NCBI RefSeq assembly: GCF_026210795.1
Contig: NC_089443.1
Location: 4,876,001 to 4,940,000 of the forward strand
Origin: Rhizophagus irregularis
Lineage: Eukaryota > Glomeromycota > Glomeromycetes > Glomerales > Glomeraceae
Length of the DNA stretch: 64,000 nucleotides
Direction of reading: 5' to 3'
Positions 22,731 through 35,783 of the stretch are shown one piece after another (position 1 is the stretch's first letter; each line of letters opens with the position of its first letter). The notes beneath the pieces are model-generated. The model searched no databases, had not been told where the DNA came from, and was given only the letters and a program-made list of their open reading frames with translations. Position numbers and translations under genes: made by a program.

Positions 22731-25700
22731 TTACTTTGTGAAGTCAATAACTTCCATTGAATAAAGATTTTTTGTAAATGGATTAAGTAATCGAGATGTA
22801 TAATAAGCTTCTGAATGAGTAGTTGATTGATTATTTTTAATAGATAAAAGATTTGCTTTTCTATATTCTTCTGCTTTTTCAAATTGCTTTTCAATTTCCT
22901 CATCTTTAATATATCTAAAAGAATTAATCGATTTTACTAAATCAATAGTATTTGGTCTATTATTTGGATTTGAATCCCAACATTTTTTCATTATATCAAT
23001 ATAAATTTTTGGTATTTCTGATTCATTTATTTCAGGTCTAACTCCATTACATATATTTAATACTAAAAATTCATCATGTGCACAATTGGCAAAAGGTTGT
23101 TTTCCAGTTGCTATATAATACATAATCATACCGAAACTGTATATATCTGCTGCTTGAGTATAAGGTTTACCTTTTAATACTTCAGGAGCTACATAAGGTA
23201 TAACTCCATAAATTTTGCTTTCATCTTTTATATTACTAACTTCTCCACATAATCCCATATCTGAAATATATATTTCACCAGATGTTTCATGTTCAACTAA
23301 TAAATTTCCTACATGAAAATCACGATGAACCATTTGTTTTTGATGAATATTTTTAAGTCCTATAATAATATTCAATATTAAATCTAATTTAAATGTCCAA
23401 TTAAATTTATCATAATTTTTATTTAACTGGTAATATAAACTTCCTCCACTTGCATAACCTAGAACTATAATATAATCTTTTGTATCTGGATTTTGAGATA
23501 ATCCATATATTCGAATAATATTTTCATTATAATTAAGAGAATATGCTCTAATCTATTAAAATATGTAAAAATTATTATTTATATAAAATAAAATTTAATT
23601 ATATGTATATATATATATAATTTCTTACCTCATTTAAAAATTCATCAATAATATTTTGTGATGAATTGAGCAAACATTTTAAAGCAACTTTTATATTACC
23701 ACGTATTCTTCTAAATTTTTCTTTGTAAAATAATGGACCATCCTTCCATATTGCTGAATAAACTATAGCAAATCCACCCTTACCTATTTCTTCAATCTTA
23801 TTAAACTGATTGTATGATATCCACTCAAATATTGTATCAGATTTATTATTAATTTTTAATTGCATTTCTTGAATAAGTTCATCAATTTTTTTATTTCCAC
23901 TGGTACAATTTATAGGATTTTTTCTTAAATAATCTAATTGACATGATATACACAAAGTATCATGCAAAATTTTACTACATTTTTCACAATATATATTTTC
24001 AATAACCATAATATAATTTTTTGTATCTGGATTTTGAGATATTCCATATATTATTTTATTATTACTATATTCATTAGCCTATTAAAAAAAAAATTTTTAT
24101 TAGAAAATAAAATAAAATAAATTTATAAAAGAACTGAATTTTATACCTCATTAAAAAATTCATCAGCATTATCTTGCAAATTGTAAAATTTTAAAGCAAT
24201 TTTTTGATTCTTATTTTTTAAATTTCTTTGATATATTTTTTTATATTTATCATAATTTAACTGACCATTTTTCCATATTGCTGAATATATTGTAATATAA
24301 TCATCTTTGTTTATTTTTTTAATATTATTAAACTGTTCATATGGTATCCATTCAACTATTATATTATTAAAATTATCAATTTTTAATTGCATTTCTTGAA
24401 TAAATTTATCAATTTTTTCATTTTTGCTGGTCCAATTTGTAAAATTTTTCTTCAAGTTGCTTATTTGACATGTTTTACACCATTTAAGATATGTAACTGT
24501 ATATTCCTTACCACAATTTTCACAATATTTCTCTTGAATAACTATAATGTAATTTTTTGTATTTGGATTTTGTGATACCCCATATATTTTATTACTGTAT
24601 TTCTAATAAAATAAAATAAAAATATTACTAAAATAATTAAAATAAAATAAATTAATAAAAAAAAATTTTATACCTTATTAAAAAATTCATCAGTAATATT
24701 TTGTGAATTAAATGATTTTAAAGTAACTATTTCATTCTGATTTTTTAAATTTCTTTTATATATTCTTTTATTTCCATCATAATTCAACTGACCATTTTTC
24801 CATATTGCTGAATATATTGTAAATAAATCATTTTTACCTATTTCTTTAATATTATTAAACTGTTCATATAATATCCACTCAACTATTATATTGTCATAAT
24901 CATCAATCTCTAATTGCATCTTTTGAATAAATTTATCAATTTTTTCATTTCCACTTGTCCAATTTGTAAAATTTTTCTTTAAATAATTTATTTCACATGG
25001 TTTACACCATTTTTCTACTATATCTGTATATTGCTCACCACATTTTTCACAATATTCATCTTTAAGAATCATTATATAATCTTTTGTATCTGAATTTTGA
25101 GATAATCCATATATATTATCAATCCTATCTAGCATTGAATATTCATTATCCTATTAAAAATAAAAAAAAAACATTATTAAAAAATAATAATATAAAGGAA
25201 ATTTATAAAGAAACTTTCTTACCTCACTTAAAAATTCAGTAATATCTTGTGTATTATAACATATTAAAGTAACTTTTTTATTTTGATTTATAAAATCTCT
25301 CTTATATATTTTTTTATTTATATCATAATTTAATGGACTACTTTTCCATACTGCTGTATATATTGTAATAATACCATTTTTGCCTATTTCTTTAATATTA
25401 TCAAACTGGTCATATGGTATCCATTCGATTATTATATCATTGTAATCATTAATTTTTAATTGAAATTCTTGAATAAAATTATCAACTTTTTCATTTCCAC
25501 TAGTCCAATTTATAAAATTTTTCTTTAAATAATCTATTTGACATGATTTACACCATTTTTTACGCTGATAATACATTAAATTCATATATTCTTCACCACA
25601 TTTTTCACAATATTCATCTTGGATAACTATTATATAATCTCTTGTATCTGGATTTTGTGATATTCCATATATTGGAAGAGTATTACTATTACGTCCCTTT

Positions 25701-26709
25701 ATTTGAAAATTAATTAGTATAAAAAATAATATAAAAAAATATTTATATTAATATTTCATACCTTGTTTAATAATTCGTTGGTAATATTTTGTGAATTATG
25801 CATATATTTTAAAGCAACTTGTTTTTTCCCTAACTTTCTTTTATATTTTTTTTTATAAAGACAATAATATAAAGGACCGTCCTTCCATATTGTTGAATAT
25901 ATTGTAATAAAACCATCTTTTCTTATCTCTTTAATATTATCAAATTGGTCATATGGTATCCATTCAATTATTATATCATTGAAATCATAAATTTTTAATT
26001 GGAATTCTTGAATAAAATTATCAACTATTTCATTTCCACTAGTCCAATTTGTAAAATTTTTCTCTAAATAATTTATTTGACATGATTCACACCATTTGTA
26101 CTTCACATCTGTATATTTTTTACCACATTTTTCACAATGATCATCTTGAAAAACCATAAAATATTCTTTTGTATTTGGATTTTGAGATATTCCATATATT
26201 GGAAAATTATATAAACCAAAATATGATTTAACCTATTATAAATAATAAAAAAAATCATTACAATGAAATATAAAAATATATATATATATTAAAATTTTGG
26301 ATTAAATATAGTCATTTCATACCTTATCATAAAATTCATTGGTAATAATTGACAAATCATACAAACAACTGAAAATAATTACTTTTTCATTCTCAGATTT
26401 CCTTACATATTCCTTTTTGTGATGACAATAGTATAATGGACCATCTTTCCATATTGCCAAATATAAAACATTGTTTATTTCTTTAATATCATTCAATTGA
26501 TTGTATGGTATCCATTCAAATATTATATCATTTGGTTCACGAATATTTTGATTTTTTTCTTGAATTAAATTATCAATGATTTCATTTCCGCTTGTCCAAT
26601 TTGTAAGATTTTTTTTAAAATTATCTATTTGACATGGTTTACACCATCTATCTTCTACAAATGTGTATCTGTCGCCACATTTTTCACAATCTATATCAAT
26701 TTGCGACAT
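22731..26709 (-). CDS. Protein kinase with six tandem zinc-ribbon/N-lobe exons (phase-0 exon array)
   Basis: Seven exons: 26709-26323, 26232-25762, 25696-25223, 25150-24674, 24602-24147, 24078-23629 and 23552-22731. Every exon length is a multiple of three and all introns are phase 0 with GT-AG borders, giving about 1178 aa. Exons 1-6 each carry a zinc-ribbon-like CEKCG...WCKPC motif, TNWTSGNE, EWIPYxQFxNIKEI, an AIWKDGPL strand and SQNITxEF. Exons 2-6 also start with an IYGISQNPDTK(D)YIMV fragment. Only exon 6 keeps a good glycine loop (IGKGGFAIVYSAIW) and VALK lysine. Exon 7 supplies the rest of the catalytic domain: VHRDFHVGN, SDMG, APE, DIYSFGMIMYYIATGKQPF. The stop TAA overlaps a GTAAGT, so a further 3' exon is possible. 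Glomeromycete kinase expansions are known; the five extra N-lobes are degenerate and probably non-catalytic. Alternatives are mutually exclusive splicing or a partial pseudogene. Confidence 0.8.
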
Positions 26710-26713
26710 TTTT

Positions 26714-28530
26714 ATTATTATTCAAAAAAAAAAAGCGAAGACGATGAAACGGCTGAAACGCACGTCAATTTACACTACATATTTATTTAGTTTGACAGTG
26801 ACCATGCCGATCGTACTGTATTAATCTGATCAACATATAATCACGTGAAAGTAGTGACACGCAAACTGATCAATGACGAGAACTATTTTTCTATAATTTT
26901 TATTCCATATAGAGATGATGATCAACATTAAAGAATCGAAAATTTAATTAATAATCTTGAAATATTTACTATGCAATTTTAAATTGGGTAAATTTAAATC
27001 AAAAGAAATTTATTTATATTTTTATCTTATGTTATTTATTGAATTTTGTAACGAAAAATATATTTTTTGAATTGAGACTATAATAATCATATCTTCAATA
27101 TTACCTTTGCATTAATCTTACTAATCGCGCAAAAAAATAAGAACAAATAAAGTGTAAAAATTATGCTTAAATAGTAGATAGCAACAAATCAATTCCTATT
27201 ATAAAAATATTAACAAATTTTTTTTAAAAAAAGTAATCTAATATTCTGAAATTATAAATCAAATAATTTATATTAAACGAGACCTGTGCTGTTATTAAAG
27301 CTCTGCATGAGCCAAGCTGCTCATGAGCTGTATTAATACTATTACTACAGTAGTACTTTCTTCTTTTGACTACTATACACCGATCTAAGAAGTTTTAGAA
27401 CTATTATTATTGGAATCATATTTAGATGGATTAAGAGGAGGACTTTGTGAAATTACGATATCAGCTATTGATAAGTTTATTTTGGCAAATAAAGAATTCA
27501 GATAAATTAAATCATACAGATTTAAATGTTATTTTTTTTTTTAGGATCGTAAAATCTTGTTTAAAAATTTAACAAGTAATCTTTTAAAAAAATAGGCTAA
27601 ATATTTAAAAAATATTGCGAGAAGTTTTTTCGAAATGTTTTATTATTATTGAGGGATCGAAATTTTTGCGGATTGAATTTCCTTAAAATAACAGAATAAC
27701 TCTTTTTTCATAATCTGGTAATTGATTATTCTTCTAACGTATACTGTATAAGCTCTTATAATTTTACGTGATTCAAAGGAATAATGGAATTACAAGTCAA
27801 CGCCAATATCAATTAACAAAAGACATGAATTAAGTGAATAGAAATCATCTTCGAAACGTAATAAGACTTATTTAATTAAGGCCGGCTGGGTCGATTTTTG
27901 TTAGGTCTTAAAAAATTTTTTATATTATCTAAAAATTACACATTATGAAAATTATAAAATTAAATTTGTATAAATAATTTTTATTTACTGTACATATACG
28001 AAAACCTAAAAAATGCATTGATTCTATACAATTACTTCATTATATAAAATCGTTTTTTTGATCAAGTCGATCCACTTTGCGAAATATTATTACGTTTACA
28101 ATATACGCATAAAATTTAATCAAACTCCGCTTATTTACAGAAATACTGTATCTCATTACACTTGTACGCTATTATAAATGAATTTTTAATTTTCTTAATT
28201 TATAGTTAAATTTTAAGAAAATTTCACGTGATTACATATTATGAAAGTTTTTTTCGACTTTTCGACTTGCAAAAAGAAAGCAGCCAGCTGATTATTATCT
28301 TAGTCATGTAAGAAATGTAAGATAAGCTATTCATTCTATCTATCAAAATAATATGTCATTCGAATGCGTTTTTTGTTATTATACTTCAAATTCCATCTGC
28401 ATTTTTTAATAATAAACTGCCTTACTCAAATAGTAGACGATAAATGTGATAATGAAATTGTACCGTACTACTCGCGTGACTAGCACAAAGCGCACAATGG
28501 AAACACTATCTTATTTCCTAACGGTACACA
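26714..28530. other. Intergenic stretch upstream of the kinase; no gene recognised
   Basis: Contains the presumed kinase promoter, with an AATCACGTGAAAG word at about 26840. No exon chain was found. A small GGCCGGCTGGGTCGA / CAAGTCGATCCA pair (about 27880 and 28065) may mark a decayed inverted-repeat element. Confidence 0.4.
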
Positions 28531-28531
28531 T

Positions 28532-28730
28532 TAAGGTTGGTTGCCGTAAGTAACGATTATTATATATCGAATTACAACCTTTAGCGGTTGTAATATTATA
28601 AACGTAAGCTGTAAATTGGCTGTAAATACTACACCATTGCGGTTAGCTAAAAGATGGTAATTCTGATTTACAACTGTTACATTTACTTGACTTTTGGACT
28701 TACAACTATTTACGGAGACCAACACTAGAC
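28532..28730. mobile_element. About 200-bp MITE-like element (TTAAGGTTGGTTGCCGTAA end)
   Basis: The left end TTAAGGTTGGTTGCCGTAAG and the right end (reversed: GTGTTGGTCTCCGTAAATAG) are imperfect inverted repeats. The left terminus resembles MITE family A (AAGGTTGCTTGCCG). Internal words TTACAACC/GGTTGTAA are palindromic. A long open frame over the minus strand is considered spurious. Confidence 0.5.
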
Positions 28731-28734
28731 TACA

Positions 28735-29408
28735 CATGGCGTCACATATAACGATGATTGAAGGGTGGATTGTAAAATATATTTCTGCGATTTCTGCGAT
28801 TAAAGTGAATGAATGGGATGATAAGAATGATAGTAAAATTGTTTGTCGCATGATAGAGGAATGATGAATTATAATTTAGTCTAACATGAAATTGTTAACA
28901 CTTACAGTAACATCTAAGGGAAATATAATCGCCGTAAAAAATTAAAGGAGTGCATTTTCCAATTCGAAATATTTAAATTAGGAGATAACCGATGTAAAAT
29001 AGAATTGTGCGAAATACAAAATAATTGGCTTTTAATTTACCTTCAAAAGATGAAAATCAGAATATGATCCTATATAGTATGACTCAGAATCCCAATACTC
29101 ATAAATATCAATCAAATTAGGCGTAACATTCCAAATTTAATTCGCGATAATATGATACATATACCGCATAATAAAAAATACATGTTTGGATTCATTTAAA
29201 TTCCAAATAACAAAAGATTTGGAAATTCATTTGAATTGAATCTGCATATAGGCGTAGATTCTATGTTACACAATAAAATATGTTTCTTTTAATAAGTTCG
29301 CTTTTACTAAAGATCTCAAAATCTTCACATTTTTTAACTTTATTTAAGGTAAAAACGTGATAATGTTCAAATTTCGTATTTTCTTTACATATTCATGATA
29401 TATTTTCT
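28735..29408. other. Intergenic stretch upstream of the small two-exon gene
   Basis: No recognised feature. It includes the presumed promoter of the 29409 gene. Confidence 0.4.
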
Positions 29409-29807
29409 ATGTGGAATCAGATGGTAAAGATTCACAATTCCTCCTCCTCACAAATTTGGGTAAAAATTCCGTTTAGACATAAAGATTTAAGTGATTATCT
29501 CCTTAATCCCGGTGCAAATAGAGAGTGGAAGAGAAACGCACCCGGTCTTGCAAGGTTCAAGATGGAGGTTAATGGGAAATTGAAAAGATGGGAAAATATA
29601 GTAACTGCAGATGGGTATTATTATATTCATGGATACAAAGATTTGGTTTGTATTATTCTTGTGATAAGACGGATACAATCTTGAATAATAACCCTAGAAT
29701 TATTAAATTGCATTCTTTTTTTTTGTCTGTCATTTCAACAGAGAGAAATTAATTCATCAGGTGATACCGATCAAGTGTCTGTATACAACAATTGTGATTG
29801 TTGCTAG
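29409..29807 (+). CDS. Small (about 100 aa) two-exon protein, possible UDD-like beta-sandwich fold
   Basis: Exon 1 is 29409-29645 (79 codons). The intron is 29646-29741, with donor GTTTGT and acceptor TTTCAACAG. Exon 2 is 29742-29807 and ends in a cysteine-rich tail (YNNCDCC). The start is MWNQMVKIHN; Met5 is an alternative. The pattern VKIHNSSSSQIWVKI, then a central WKRNAPGLARFKM and a late YYIHGYKDL, is reminiscent of short single-domain proteins of the Up-regulated-in-Daf-2 (UDD) type. That is only an impression from the motif order. There is no signal peptide or membrane segment. Neighbours are non-coding. Codon use and the clean intron suggest a real gene. Confidence 0.5.
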
Positions 29808-29809
29808 TC

Positions 29810-30609
29810 ATTCAACTACCACTTATACGGTATTTTTTTTCTAAAATTATGCAAGTTTGTAACATTATTCATGAATAAACATAAATATTTTATTAGTTTT
29901 TGCCTTCTCTATTATAAAAAAATGAAAAAACTTACATTTTAGCAATAAAAGATACAAACACATATTTAAAAATCAATCAAAATCAAAATTTTTTATTATG
30001 TAATATGGATACAATAAAAGATTATCTGGCTAAGTAAAAAAAATAATAAAAAGCAGTGTTTCAGAAAGAATAAAACATGAATGGGATTCATGCCTTTCAA
30101 GCCTAATCAATATGATGGCAGTTCCTTCCCTGCTACTCCATAATAACTATTAATACTACTGCTACAAACTGGTAATATCTTTTTTTATCTGTATAAGTTT
30201 ATTTAATTTTATCTTAAAATTTATAATAAATATTTAATTGCTTTCAAATTAAAGTTCTCAAATCTCATGAATTTTTCTTGTAATTGGAATTTGAACTTTA
30301 TAAATTAAGCAGTATTAAGGAAAAATCTTGCAAATTTTTCTTGGTGATCTCAAGCAATATTAATCAAACTTTGAATTTTATATTAAATAGTATTAATTTA
30401 GTACCTTTAATTATATAGATAATTTTTTTTTTTTAATTGCAGCACATTTATAAATTTATTAAAATAATTAAAGTAATATATAATAAAATTATTAAAAAAC
30501 TACTTAATTAAACTAACATTATTAATTTATAAACCGCTTGTTATATTATATAATATTCCATGTGTATACTGTCAAATGATTTATTATGCTAAACAGGTAA
30601 ACATATATG
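29810..30609. other. AT-rich stretch, nothing recognised
   Basis: No supported exon or repeat between the small gene and the Tc1 element. Confidence 0.4.
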
Positions 30610-30611
30610 TA

Positions 30612-31923
30612 CAGATGGTGCCCAAAATTATCCGGCCACTTTTCAAATTTGAAAAACTTATATATGTTAAATATGATGAAAATAAAAATTTAAGTTTAAC
30701 ATATTTATTATGCCTTCCTTTATTGAATTTTACAAAAATTTAATAATTGATTCTATTTCCATTTGCGGAAATAACTGCATCAACCCTCCGAGGCATACTT
30801 TTGATCAGTTTTCTATAATATTCAGGAGGAATGTCGTTCCACGCATCTGTAACATACTCCATAAGCACACTAATGCTAGATGGTAGTGGTGAACGACGTT
30901 GAATCATCATCTTCATTTCAGCCCAAATATTTTCTATAGGATTAATATCTGGTGACTGAGCTGGCCAGTCAAGAGTCACAATCCCAGCATTTTCACGTGT
31001 GGCCGTTGCAACTCTTGAACGGTGTGGCGCAGCATTATCCTCCTGAAAGATTCCATTACCCTGTGGAAAATGTGTGCGCAAGGTAGGTGACAACAAAAAT
31101 CATTAATAACTTGAGCATGCGTTTGGCCAGTAACTGAACCATTTAATGGAACAATTGGCCCAAGGCCGCTCCAGGAAAAACACCCCCAAAACATTTTGCT
31201 AGAACTGTGTTTCACAGTAACTGAAATACAATCAGGATTTAACTCCTCCCCAGGTTCATGCCATACCATCTCCTGCCGACCCTGTTGAAATTGAGTAAAG
31301 TGTGCTTTCATCTGAAAATAGGACTCTTTTCCATTTTCTTTCCGTCCAATTTTCATGTTCATAAGCCCACTCAAGCCGAGCCCTGACAATGTGCTTCTGT
31401 CATTGCAGGTTTACGACGAGAACACAGGCTGTAAGTCCAACTTTCTTAAGGTTTCAGCGTATAGTATTACGAGAAATAGGTTGCTTTGTTTGGGCTGTCC
31501 AAGTGGTCGCAATTTTTTTTGAACAAAGTCGACGATTTTCATTGTTTTCTTTAATGAAGGACTTAAGTTTTTGTTGAGCTGGTGAGTTAAGAAGTGGTGG
31601 ACGCCCTGTTTGTTTTTTTGGTGTTAAAGAGTGAGTTTCGCAAAGGCGTTTAAGTATGTAAATTTAACTGTTGTTTTAAAATTTTAGTTGTTTGGCAATT
31701 GTGCGACTTGAATGTCCACAATTGTGACCGTAAACAATTGCGCCACGAGTTTTTGGGGTAAGTGGTTTCATTTTTCCGGAAAGTTCCAGAAGAAATGTGG
31801 CGCAGAGGATTGTTCATTGTGATTATAAATACAAAATTATTGTTTGTTTACATCATAATAACACGTGATGATCAGCATAATTTTGGCAAAATAAAGTGGC
31901 TGGATAATTTTGGGCACCATCTG
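30612..31923 (-). mobile_element. Tc1-like transposon, 1312 bp, TA target
   Basis: The termini CAGATGGTGCCCAAAATTAT then CCGGCCACTTT (left) and their mirror (right, CCAGCCACTTT) form TIRs of about 31 bp bordered by TA (30610-30611 and 31924-31925). The GGTGCCCAAAATTAT terminus is characteristic of Tc1-type elements. A single decayed transposase lies on the minus strand. Confidence 0.92.
30740..31810 (-). pseudogene. Tc1-type transposase pseudogene
   Basis: An N-terminal helix-turn-helix remnant (MKPLTPKTRGAIVYGH, IAKQLKF) is followed by a stop near 31674. Then come RPPLLNSPAQQKL, the first catalytic region WTERKWKRVLFSDES near 31315, and VWHEPGEELNPDC, which needs a frame change. FWGCFSWSGLGPIVPLNGSV follows. 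After a shift near 31090-31000 come QEDNAAPHRSRVA and LDWPAQSPDINPIENIWAEM (second and third DDE residues). At least three frame disruptions make it non-functional. Full family length is about 340 aa, so most of the gene is present. Confidence 0.9.
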
Positions 31924-31925
31924 TA

Positions 31926-33124
31926 ATATATTTCTTAGCCAAAGATTCTATTGTCTTTGCAAGGATGATCATGAAATTTACTATATTGTGACTATATTTT
32001 CATCTTTGTCGCTAGCTCCTTTCTTTTTAACATATCTAATTTTCTTTGCTTTTGTTATCACTGATTTGGTCTGAAGTGATAACTAACATTAGAGATGTTA
32101 AATTGAACAGTTGTGACAAAAAGGCCAAGTAATAAAATGATAAGTATTTTGATAATATCATAATAAAATATAAGAGTATCACTAATAATTCTCAGTAGAA
32201 AATTAATAATGATGGTAAACAATATAAGAGTTTCTTAAAGATAGAAATCTATCAAACAAATAATAACAAACATAAAGGTAAAACAATTAAACACACGAAA
32301 AGTTTACTATAAAACTAACAAACAAATCATACAAAAATACAATACTTCAGATAACACAATCTAAACTCACTGTTAGATTTACCCAGGTGTTAACAACCTT
32401 TATTCAAAAGGAAATATTGCTCTATATATGTTTACATTTGCACACATGACAGTTTGAACTTATCAATATTATTCTATTATACTGATATGATTAATCAATC
32501 AATTTTCCTTTTTCCATTGCAATTATCTGTAGAAACCTTCCTATTGCTATTTTGTATAAGTTCTATATGTCTATATGATTCATCAACTATGTAAAGTTCA
32601 AGAAACTTCTCTAGCTAAACCAATAAAGCAATTTTCTGAGGTTATAATAATTAAACTGATACTTATAATTGAATACTTATGAGTCAAAAGTACTAATAAT
32701 ACTAAAAGTAGTTAAGTAACTAATAAAACTAAAATATATTATAAGAAATGTTTCATATTATAATAAACTCAGCCATAATTATAGGATTTCTGCGTACTAC
32801 ATCATGTGATTTGTTCGATCTTCAATTATTTTCATGGGTGACCCTAACAATAATCTTTAATTAATTCTATCTTAAGCAAAAATTTTGGTAACACTTTTCA
32901 TAGTTGTAGAGAACCACCTGTTAGATGTAAAAGGATATTTTCCTTACATCATGTCATCAATTTGCATAATAAATCCTTTCTATTCAGAGGCATTTGTAAA
33001 AAATATGGAGTTTGTTGTTAAGATACAGGAATCGGGTGATGTCTAATGGTAGTCATCATATCCTTTTTGGTGATGTCTAACTTAGTTTTACAAATGTTTA
33101 ATTTCAAATATCATGGATTCCATA
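31926..33124. other. AT-rich stretch, nothing recognised
   Basis: No supported exon or element between the Tc1 copy and the CAGTC MITE. Confidence 0.4.
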
Positions 33125-33126
33125 TA

Positions 33127-33298
33127 CAGTCAAACCTTGATATAGCGAACCCTTGATATAGTGAATTTTTCAGACAACTATAATAAATTTCCCCTTGCTA
33201 TAACGAATTAACCAATCAAATCTCTTAAAATCTTCACTATAGCCTTATAGCGAAGTTGGGGTCTAGAACCTAGGGTTCGTTATAACAAGAGTTGACTG
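33127..33298. mobile_element. 172-bp pogo/Tigger-like MITE (CAGTCAAACC ends, TA target)
   Basis: The left end CAGTCAAACCTTGATATAGC and the right end GTTATAACAAGAGTTGACTG are inverted, with TA at both borders (33125-33126 and 33299-33300). Internal TATAGCGAA words repeat. CAGT...ACTG with TA is typical of the pogo branch of Tc1/mariner. Related termini bound the 960-bp elements at 49336 and 55232. Confidence 0.85.
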
Positions 33299-33300
33299 TA

Positions 33301-33657
33301 TATTTTCTGAAAGCATTGTGAAAATATTTGATAATTCTAACTGTGATGTTATTAGAGATTTTTCTGGACATATATCATCAAAGTTTTATCATAATTGTAT
33401 CTGATATAAGACCTTTGGTAAGCTTTATATAATTACGTTCTTTGAGAAGTAGAAAGGCGTTATTTTTATATTCAAAAATAATGCATTCTAATTTATCTAT
33501 ATTACAGCTTCATTGAAAATATAGATTTCATAATAACTTTCAAGATCTTTGTCTGATTTTCTTTTCAACCTATTTAAAACCTGCTTTATAACCTGGATAC
33601 TGCCTGGACATATTATAATATGTAAAAGTATTTCATCTTTTTATGTATATATTAAAC
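33301..33657. other. AT-rich stretch, nothing recognised
   Basis: No supported feature on either strand. Confidence 0.4.
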
Positions 33658-34139
33658 TAGAGTTTGGAACCGGTTGCACCAACCGGTTTAAAAATCGGTT
33701 CCAACCGATTTTTTGACAATTCGTTTATTTGACCGAATTCATATTCTGAAACCGGTTTGCGTTTAAAACGGGTGCAACTGGATTTCCAATCCGGTTTGAT
33801 ATTGAAACTTTATAGTGCTGGCCCGAATTACGAATTAAAATCACGCGACCACGGCTAAATAGTTTAATCCACCGGTGAAGTTATGTTACATAAAATTTTA
33901 TTACAGATAATTGTGTCCCACAAAATTTCATATTGTGTTACACAATGGTTGTAATTCCGGCCGGAATTATAACTTGGCCAGATTTATGCCGATCACATTT
34001 AATTCTGGCCGGAATTATCAAATATATACGATTCGGTTATTCGGTTTCAATCGGGTTTTGCGAAATCGGTTTGAAACGGATCGAACCGGTTGTACCCGTT
34101 TTAAATTCGGTTTTCGAAAATAGAACCGGTTCCAAACTC
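33658..34139. mobile_element. 482-bp fold-back element, iterated AACCGGTT words, 10-bp TSD
   Basis: The ends TAGAGTTTGGAACCGG (left) and GAACCGGTTCCAAACTC (right) are inverted. The flanks are the perfect 10-bp direct repeat TATATTAAAC (33648-33657 and 34140-34149). Both arms iterate AACCGGTTT/AAACGGG words and the centre holds AATTCCGGCCGGAATTA twice. A 9-10-bp TSD fits MULE-type transposition. No coding capacity; open frames across it are by-products of the repeats. Confidence 0.88.
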
Positions 34140-34149
34140 TATATTAAAC

Positions 34150-35425
34150 ACTTGACATTATCATATAATTTATTGCATATCTTAAGATTATTAATGGTAA
34201 GTAGTAAATTATTTAAACACTTATCAAAATATATAAATTTATCATTAGTGAAGAATGATAAGTATCTTTCTTTATTCATATTATTAATATAGTGTTAGTA
34301 TAACTGAAATTCTAGTTTCATCATATTGTTGTAAAGGTTTTTTTAAAGTAGAATTTCTAATATCTGTTATTAAAGAACTATTGCACTTCTTCTAAGAATT
34401 TAGCTACAAATCTAATAAATGATTTAATGTGTCTATCTATGCCTATGTTATACTATACTTGTAGAAAATTTAATGGAAAACTAAAACTATAAAAAAGTCT
34501 AATATCTAAATTCTATCCCTATTATAAACTGCTGCATTCCTTCTTTATTTTGCAGTTCATTATATCTGTCATATTATTCTATTTATCACTAAAATGTTCT
34601 CAGATTTTAATTAATATAAGTTTTAAGGATTTCATTTTAATTAGATCTTGAATTGTAGCCAAAATAATATAATTATTTAATTTTAAAAATTTCTTACTAT
34701 TCCTATATGCAGCATCAAATATATAATTAATTCCATCAATAATAGCAGCTTGACTATCTATATATATTAAAAGTTCTGGACATATAAATAACAAGTAATA
34801 TTTAACATTACAAGAAAACTGTAAATCATGATCTTTTATTATTCATCTATTACCTATAATCACTTCATTTTCAGAATTTTTACAATTAAAATCAAATAAA
34901 CATGAAAACTATTATCTGTCTCTTGTTACAATATGTTATTAATTTCTATTATCTCTTTAGCAAGTACAGGTAAATTAATAAATTTTGAAATTATGTTTTT
35001 ATAATCTCGTTTGATGCAGGTTTCTATTAATATTAAATCAGATTAATAATAAGTACTGCAACCTGAGCATTTAATTAGTAAATTTGAATTATTAAAAGTG
35101 ATCCAATGTTGATATGAAAATGTAGTGAGAGACATTTTTCTTATTATCTTTCCCATTTTAGAGAATCTATTTATATTATTCTTTTTTCTGTCTATCATGA
35201 AAAGGATATATTGGTATAATAGGTTGATAAATAGGTGAAGATGTGGAGGCTGATATGAGGTTAGAATTATATTTACAATATACTGTAATACTATTGGATA
35301 TGAATAGCTATTCAATAATATACTTGATAAAGTATGATAAGTAAGTATGGTAGAAGCCTAATTGCAAATATTCCTAAAGTCATTTTGATTTAATTAGAAT
35401 ATATACAGGTAGAATAGGATTCTGG
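34150..35425. other. AT-rich stretch, nothing recognised
   Basis: The short minus-strand frames here (about 34600-34794 and 35043-35315) lack family motifs and splice context and are not called. Confidence 0.4.
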
Positions 35426-35783
35426 ATATTACATATATAACTCACATTTGAGTTTTAGCAAATTCAATCAAAATTAAGTTAAGCTTATAATTTTAGATAG
35501 AGCAAATTGATTGAAGATTAATTAATAGTCATAATTATGAATTTTAGCAAATTGTGTTGATTTTACAAAGTGATATTTTATATTTGAGCAAATTGGTACT
35601 TTTTTTTTAAACTTTTATAGATAATATTTTTAAAAATATTAGTTTCAGAGTCCAGGTTATATTTTGGCCAAAATTAAGTATAATTCCGGCCAAAATTAAG
35701 CATAATGCAGGCCAAAAACTGTCTGATTAGTTTCGCAACATTTTATTTTTTAATAATTATTTATATTTAATGAAAAAATGTAT

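Noticed and set aside
23599-26709. Six separate small kinase-like genes
   Set aside because: Every module joins the next by a clean phase-0 GT-AG intron, only exon 1 has a proper start, and only exon 7 supplies the catalytic half.
28531-28851. 106-codon minus-strand frame
   Set aside because: It overlaps an inverted-repeat element and reads as low-information sequence.
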